Shown one piece after another: positions 60,538 through 64,000 of a stretch of 64,000 nucleotides of DNA. Position numbers and translations under genes: made by a program. The notes below the pieces were generated by a model, which made no database searches, was not told where the DNA came from, and was given only the letters and a program-made list of their open reading frames with translations. How positions within the stretch are numbered: the stretch's first letter is position 1; every line of letters begins with the position of its first letter. Source of the stretch: an uncultured Caryophanales bacterium (GTDB taxonomy: Bacteria; Bacillota_I; Bacilli_A; RFN20; CAG-826); the NCBI GenBank assembly GCA_946612115.1, contig CAMOEI010000003.1:1-64000 (forward strand), written 5' to 3'.

Positions 60538-62999
60538 TATTTGTTTTCTTCTTTCTTTTCACTAACTTCAGCGTCGATTACTTCACCTTCTGGTTTAGCT
60601 TCTTCATCAACAGGCTTTTTCTCAACTTTAACATTGAGTAAATTAAGCGCTGCATCAACGCTTGCGAGATCTAAACATTCACGGAACATTTTATAACCTT
60701 CATTGACGTAATCTTGTAATGGGTTAACATTCGCATAACTACGTAAATAAACAGCTTCTCTAAATCTGGCCATCGCATCAATATGTTTGGTCCAGTTTTG
60801 GTCAATACATCTGAGAATGAAGTTTCTCTCGATTTGGTTTTGAAGTTCTTCTGGCCATTCTTTTTTCTTTTCTAAATATTCATCATAGATGAGATCACCT
60901 AAATCTGGCGCGACATCTTCAACGTCACTTTCATCATATAAAAGTGGATTGATTGATCCTTCTGGCAAGAATCTTGGTTCGACTTCTTTTTTGATGAGCT
61001 CACCAGAAACAATGCGGTCTGTATTTCCTTCTGGAACGGCTTTATTCGCTAAGAAACTACCAGTAGTTTTAAAGACATCACTAACGATATCAGTAATATC
61101 TTTTCCTTCGATGATTCTATCACGTTTGTCATAGACAATTTGTCTTTGTTTCGCTAAAACATCATCGTAATCAAGTAACGATTTACGAGTATCAAAGTTT
61201 TGTCCTTCGATTCTCTTTTGTGCGCCTGTAATGACGTTAGTGATCATTTTGGCTTCGATTGCTTCTTCACCAAAATTCTTTTCAATCATATTTCGCATAT
61301 TATCAGCGGCGAATCTCACTAAGAGTTCATCATCAAAAGAGACGTAGAATCTTGAAAATCCTGGATCACCTTGACGTCCAGAACGTCCTCTTAATTGGTT
61401 ATCAATACGTCTAGATTCATGTCTTTCTGTACCTAAAACACATAAACCACTCAGATGAGTGATACCTTTTTCAGCGAGTTCTTTTCTTTTTTCTTCGCTG
61501 ACAGTTTCATCTAAGTGTCTAACTGTGTCATCAATTTTAATGTCAGTACCACGACCTGCCATGTTAGTGGCAAGGGTGATGGAATTAAGTTTACCAGCGT
61601 CTTTGATGATCTCAGCTTCACGTTCATGATTTTTCGCGTTTAACATTTGATGTGGTAAACCTGCTTCATTTAATAAAGCAGAGATTTCTTCTGATGATTC
61701 AACTGAAACAGTACCAATTAATATTGGTTGACCGATTTCATGACGGGCTTTAACTTCTTCCACTAAAGCTTTAAGTTTTGGTCCTTTATGAGCATAGACA
61801 TAGTCTAAAGCATCAAATCTAGCAATTGGTCTATTTGGTGGAACACAGACAACTCTCATGTTGTAGATCTTTCTGAATTCCTCTTCTTCAGTTTTAGCGG
61901 TACCAGTCATACCTGCCATCTTTTTGAAAAGTCTAAAGAAGTTTTGATAAGTAATAGTGGCCATGGTGATGGTTTCTTGCTTAATCTCAACATTTTCTTT
62001 AGCTTGAACAGCCTGATGTAAACCATCAGACCATTCTCTTCCTGGAAGAACACGACCAGTAAATTGGTCAATGATTTGGATTTGGCCTTCTCCATCCACT
62101 AAATAGTCTACGTCTCTAGCCATGATGTAGTTTGCTTTCAAAGCATTATGAATTCTATGAACTAAATCAGCGTATTCTGGGTCGTAAAGATTTTTAATAC
62201 CAAAGCTCTTATCCGCTTTGAGGTTACCAGAATCTGTTAGGTTAACAGTCTTTTCTTTGACATCAATAGCGAAGTCAACATCTCTTTTAAGAGATTTAAC
62301 AAATCTATCAGCAACTGTATATTGATACGCACTCGCTCTAGCGCCACCAGAAATAATAAGCGGCGTTCTAGATTCATCAATTAAGATTGAGTCAGCTTCA
62401 TCAACGATACAGAAGTTAAGACCTCTTAAAACTCTATGGGCCATATCGGTTGCCATATTATCTCTTAAGTAGTCGAAGCCTAATTCAGAGTTAGTGGTGT
62501 ATGTGATATCACATAAATAAGCTTCTTTCTTTTCACTTGTCGTTTTTGTTCTAAGGTTAACTCCTACAGAGAGACCTAAGAAACGATAAATTTGTCCCAT
62601 CCATTCCGCGTCACGTTGAGATAAGTATTCGTTAACAGTGACAACGTGGACACCTTTACCTGAAAGGGCGTTTAAATATACCGCCATAGTGGCAGTTAAG
62701 GTTTTACCTTCACCAGTTTTCATTTCAGCGACATCGCCATCATGTAAAACTAATGAACCAATGATTTGTACTTTATAAGGGAATTCAGCAATTGTTCTTC
62801 TTGCAGCTTCTCTAGCAACAGCAAAAGCTTCAACTTTGATGTCTTCAAGAGTTTCTCCGTTAGCAAGACGAGATTTAAATTCTTCTGTTTTCGCTCTTAA
62901 ATCATCATCACTAAGAGCTTTCATTTGATCTTCTAAAGCGAGAACTTTGTTGGCGACTTTTTCATATTTTTTAAGCGCCATTTTGTCAAAAAATCCCAT
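60537..62999 (-). CDS. secA: Preprotein translocase ATPase SecA
   Basis: An 820-residue SecA. MKTGEGKTLTATM is Walker A, VDEADSILIDESRTPLIISG the DEAD motif with the SecA signature, and LRGRSGRQGDPG the second RecA fold motif VI. It lacks the C-terminal CxCx8CH zinc motif, ending instead in an acidic and lysine-rich tail, as in several Bacilli and Mollicutes. GGAGG precedes the ATG. It drives secretion through SecYEG and is followed directly by prfB, a common gene order in Firmicutes. Confidence 0.97.
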   Translation of the reverse strand: MGFFDKMALKKYEKVANKVLALEDQMKALSDDDLRAKTEEFKSRLANGETLEDIKVEAFAVAREAARRTIAEFPYKVQIIGSLVLHDGDVAEMKTGEGKTLTATMAVYLNALSGKGVHVVTVNEYLSQRDAEWMGQIYRFLGLSVGVNLRTKTTSEKKEAYLCDITYTTNSELGFDYLRDNMATDMAHRVLRGLNFCIVDEADSILIDESRTPLIISGGARASAYQYTVADRFVKSLKRDVDFAIDVKEKTVNLTDSGNLKADKSFGIKNLYDPEYADLVHRIHNALKANYIMARDVDYLVDGEGQIQIIDQFTGRVLPGREWSDGLHQAVQAKENVEIKQETITMATITYQNFFRLFKKMAGMTGTAKTEEEEFRKIYNMRVVCVPPNRPIARFDALDYVYAHKGPKLKALVEEVKARHEIGQPILIGTVSVESSEEISALLNEAGLPHQMLNAKNHEREAEIIKDAGKLNSITLATNMAGRGTDIKIDDTVRHLDETVSEEKRKELAEKGITHLSGLCVLGTERHESRRIDNQLRGRSGRQGDPGFSRFYVSFDDELLVRFAADNMRNMIEKNFGEEAIEAKMITNVITGAQKRIEGQNFDTRKSLLDYDDVLAKQRQIVYDKRDRIIEGKDITDIVSDVFKTTGSFLANKAVPEGNTDRIVSGELIKKEVEPRFLPEGSINPLLYDESDVEDVAPDLGDLIYDEYLEKKKEWPEELQNQIERNFILRCIDQNWTKHIDAMARFREAVYLRSYANVNPLQDYVNEGYKMFRECLDLASVDAALNLLNVKVEKKPVDEEAKPEGEVIDAEVSEKKEENK

Positions 63000-63058
63000 T
63001 TTGATACCTCCAATCTTCTTTTTCTTTAATATAAAGAAGTGTAATTCAGTCGTTGTTT

Positions 63059-63067
63059 AATATACCA
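63059..63067 (-). promoter_or_regulatory. Extended -10 element of secA
   Basis: TGGTATATT on the minus strand. The upstream stem TGTATTAG/CTAATACA overlaps the comFC stop but lacks a T-run, so read-through from comFC is also possible. Confidence 0.45.
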
Positions 63068-63085
63068 TTTTCTGTATTAGTTAGT

Positions 63086-63793
63086 CTAATACAATTTGTC
63101 TAATATTGTTTTTTGCGTATTTCTTTTATCTAAATCAATCGTTTTGGCAATCACTAATACTTCAATCTTTTTTGGATTACCTTCATTAAGCAAACTAATT
63201 GATTTTCGTAATGTAGATCCGGTAGTGAATATATCGTCTACGAGTAATATTTTCTTATTTTTCACTATGTGAATATCTTTACTTTCAAGGACATCATCAA
63301 TCTTTAATCTATCCTTTGATTTATGACTTGCTTGATGATGGTCTTGGTTTTTAAATAAGACATCTAGCACAGGAAGATTAAGCGAAGAAAAGATTGCTTC
63401 TACCTGATTAAACCCTCTTTTTAAATCTGCGAGTTTATGAGAGGGAACATAAACGATATGGTAACCCTTATACCTTAATTTTAAATAAGGTAAGAATCTA
63501 GAAATGAAGACATCCTTTAATTCGTAGTCTCCACACGCTTTAAGCGTATGGATCAAACTTTTTATGTGTTCAGTGTAATAATAGATGCTTAAAGCTTTAT
63601 TTCCTAAGATTGAAAAGTTAATAAATTTAGGTTCTAATTCTTGAAAACATTTTTCACATAAAACATTATTCTTATTCATTAATGAATATAGTGAATTAGT
63701 CTTTATTTCTTGAAGGCATATTTTGCAGTGCTTTGTTAGAGGAAGTAATGTCGTTAATACATTCCTCCATGGCGTTTGTTTTTCTTTTTCCAA
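63086..63793 (-). CDS. comFC: ComFC-like phosphoribosyltransferase-domain protein
   Basis: A 235-residue ComF-family protein. A four-cysteine zinc knuckle (CKIC near residues 22-25, CEKC) leads into a PRTase fold with VPSHKLADLKRGFNQ and the PRPP loop KILLVDDIFTTGST. It helps bring single-stranded DNA into the cell in competent bacteria. The start is TTG at 63793, supported by AAGGAGAGGTGA just upstream; no ATG in this frame precedes the zinc motif. It overlaps comFA by 98 nt, more than usual, so translation is closely linked. Confidence 0.85.
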   Translation of the reverse strand: MEKEKQTPWRNVLTTLLPLTKHCKICLQEIKTNSLYSLMNKNNVLCEKCFQELEPKFINFSILGNKALSIYYYTEHIKSLIHTLKACGDYELKDVFISRFLPYLKLRYKGYHIVYVPSHKLADLKRGFNQVEAIFSSLNLPVLDVLFKNQDHHQASHKSKDRLKIDDVLESKDIHIVKNKKILLVDDIFTTGSTLRKSISLLNEGNPKKIEVLVIAKTIDLDKRNTQKTILDKLY

Positions 63794-64000
63794 TAAATAT
63801 CACCTCTCCTTCTGGAGCATCTATTTTTCTTCCCACTCTACCTGCTATTTGAATTAAAGTTCCTTTGTCATAGACAAGATTATCCGCATTAAAGACAATA
63901 ACTTGGAGATTTTTCACAGTTACTCCTCTTTCTAAAACAGAAGTAGTTACTAGATAACGAAATATTTTATTTCTAAATCCATCAATAACTTCTTTTCTTG
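63696..64000 (-). CDS. comFA: ComFA-like DNA uptake helicase (C-terminal part)
   Basis: The frame is open past the right edge; about 100 C-terminal residues are visible. They begin VIDGFRNKIFRYLVTTSVLERGVTV and continue with the DEAD-box helicase motif VI IAGRVGRKIDAPEGEV, as in ComFA. This ATPase pulls transforming DNA through the membrane in competence. Only the end is seen, so other PriA-like helicases are possible, but the adjacent comFC supports ComFA. Confidence 0.85.
   Translation of the reverse strand, partial: RKEVIDGFRNKIFRYLVTTSVLERGVTVKNLQVIVFNADNLVYDKGTLIQIAGRVGRKIDAPEGEVIFIGKRKTNAMEECINDITSSNKALQNMPSRNKD

Noticed and set aside
1-64000. Use of TGA as Trp (mycoplasma code)
   Set aside because: TGA ends genes such as 44016-44498 and 44495-44713, and Trp is always TGG.
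1-64000. CRISPR arrays, tRNA or rRNA genes
   Set aside because: No regularly spaced repeats, cloverleaf-like sequences or rRNA-conserved segments were noticed.

Overview
The window is an AT-rich bacterial chromosome segment from a low-GC Gram-positive lineage (Bacillota). The housekeeping block secG, uvrB, yitT-like, prfB, secA, comFC, comFA, the SecA and UvrB sequences, and many small membrane proteins and lipoproteins point to Bacilli, Erysipelotrichia or a mollicute-like gut group such as RF39. That placement is inference from gene content. The genetic code is standard: TGA ends several genes and drives the prfB frameshift, and Trp is TGG. I saw no tRNA, rRNA or CRISPR array.

Left part (1-17 kb): a partial alpha/beta hydrolase, an iron-sulfur/flavodoxin-type flavoprotein and a DUF4238 protein lead into a 13.5-kb same-strand defence operon (3447-16949). 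It carries two restriction-modification proteins, one of them a GIY-YIG-like/helicase/N6-adenine methylase fusion. These are followed with almost no gaps by a complete Wadjet system (jetA, jetB, jetC, jetD) and an unrecognised 642-residue protein with an RNxxxH HEPN-type motif.

Middle part (17-41 kb): membrane proteins, a UshA-like nucleotidase lipoprotein, an EamA permease, an Sfp-type phosphopantetheinyl transferase, a diguanylate cyclase under a GEMM-I (c-di-GMP) riboswitch, a ThiF/MoaD-like pair, a DUF1295 enzyme, a YhhN protein and three tandem paralogous membrane proteins. Next comes an 11-gene operon (28497-40102). It holds two acyl-adenylating ligases, two ACPs (one fused), two PlsC-like acyltransferases, FakB, FakA, an MFS_2/GPH transporter, two alpha/beta hydrolases and a polysaccharide deacetylase. 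I read this as a fatty acid or lysolipid uptake, activation and remodelling module that the upstream PPTase could serve.

Right-middle part (40-56 kb): a K+ channel, a small lipoprotein, an IS110-family insertion sequence with a possible bridge RNA, a DUF3791/DUF3990 (ADP-ribosyltransferase-like) toxin-antitoxin locus, a YwaF-MntP pair and an unknown 118-residue protein. A candidate type I toxin-antitoxin locus (23-residue hydrophobic peptide plus antisense promoter) lies at 47.8-47.9 kb. A four-gene minus-strand cluster follows, with a YwaF-like membrane domain fused to an ABC ATPase, a large permease, a small Ig-like membrane protein and a 933-residue Ig-like lipoprotein.

Right end (56-64 kb): conserved minus-strand housekeeping genes, including prfB with its programmed +1 frameshift. 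Across the window many first-of-operon genes have a -10 box only 6-12 nt before the ATG and no Shine-Dalgarno sequence, so leaderless transcription looks common. Other genes have strong GGAGG sites.
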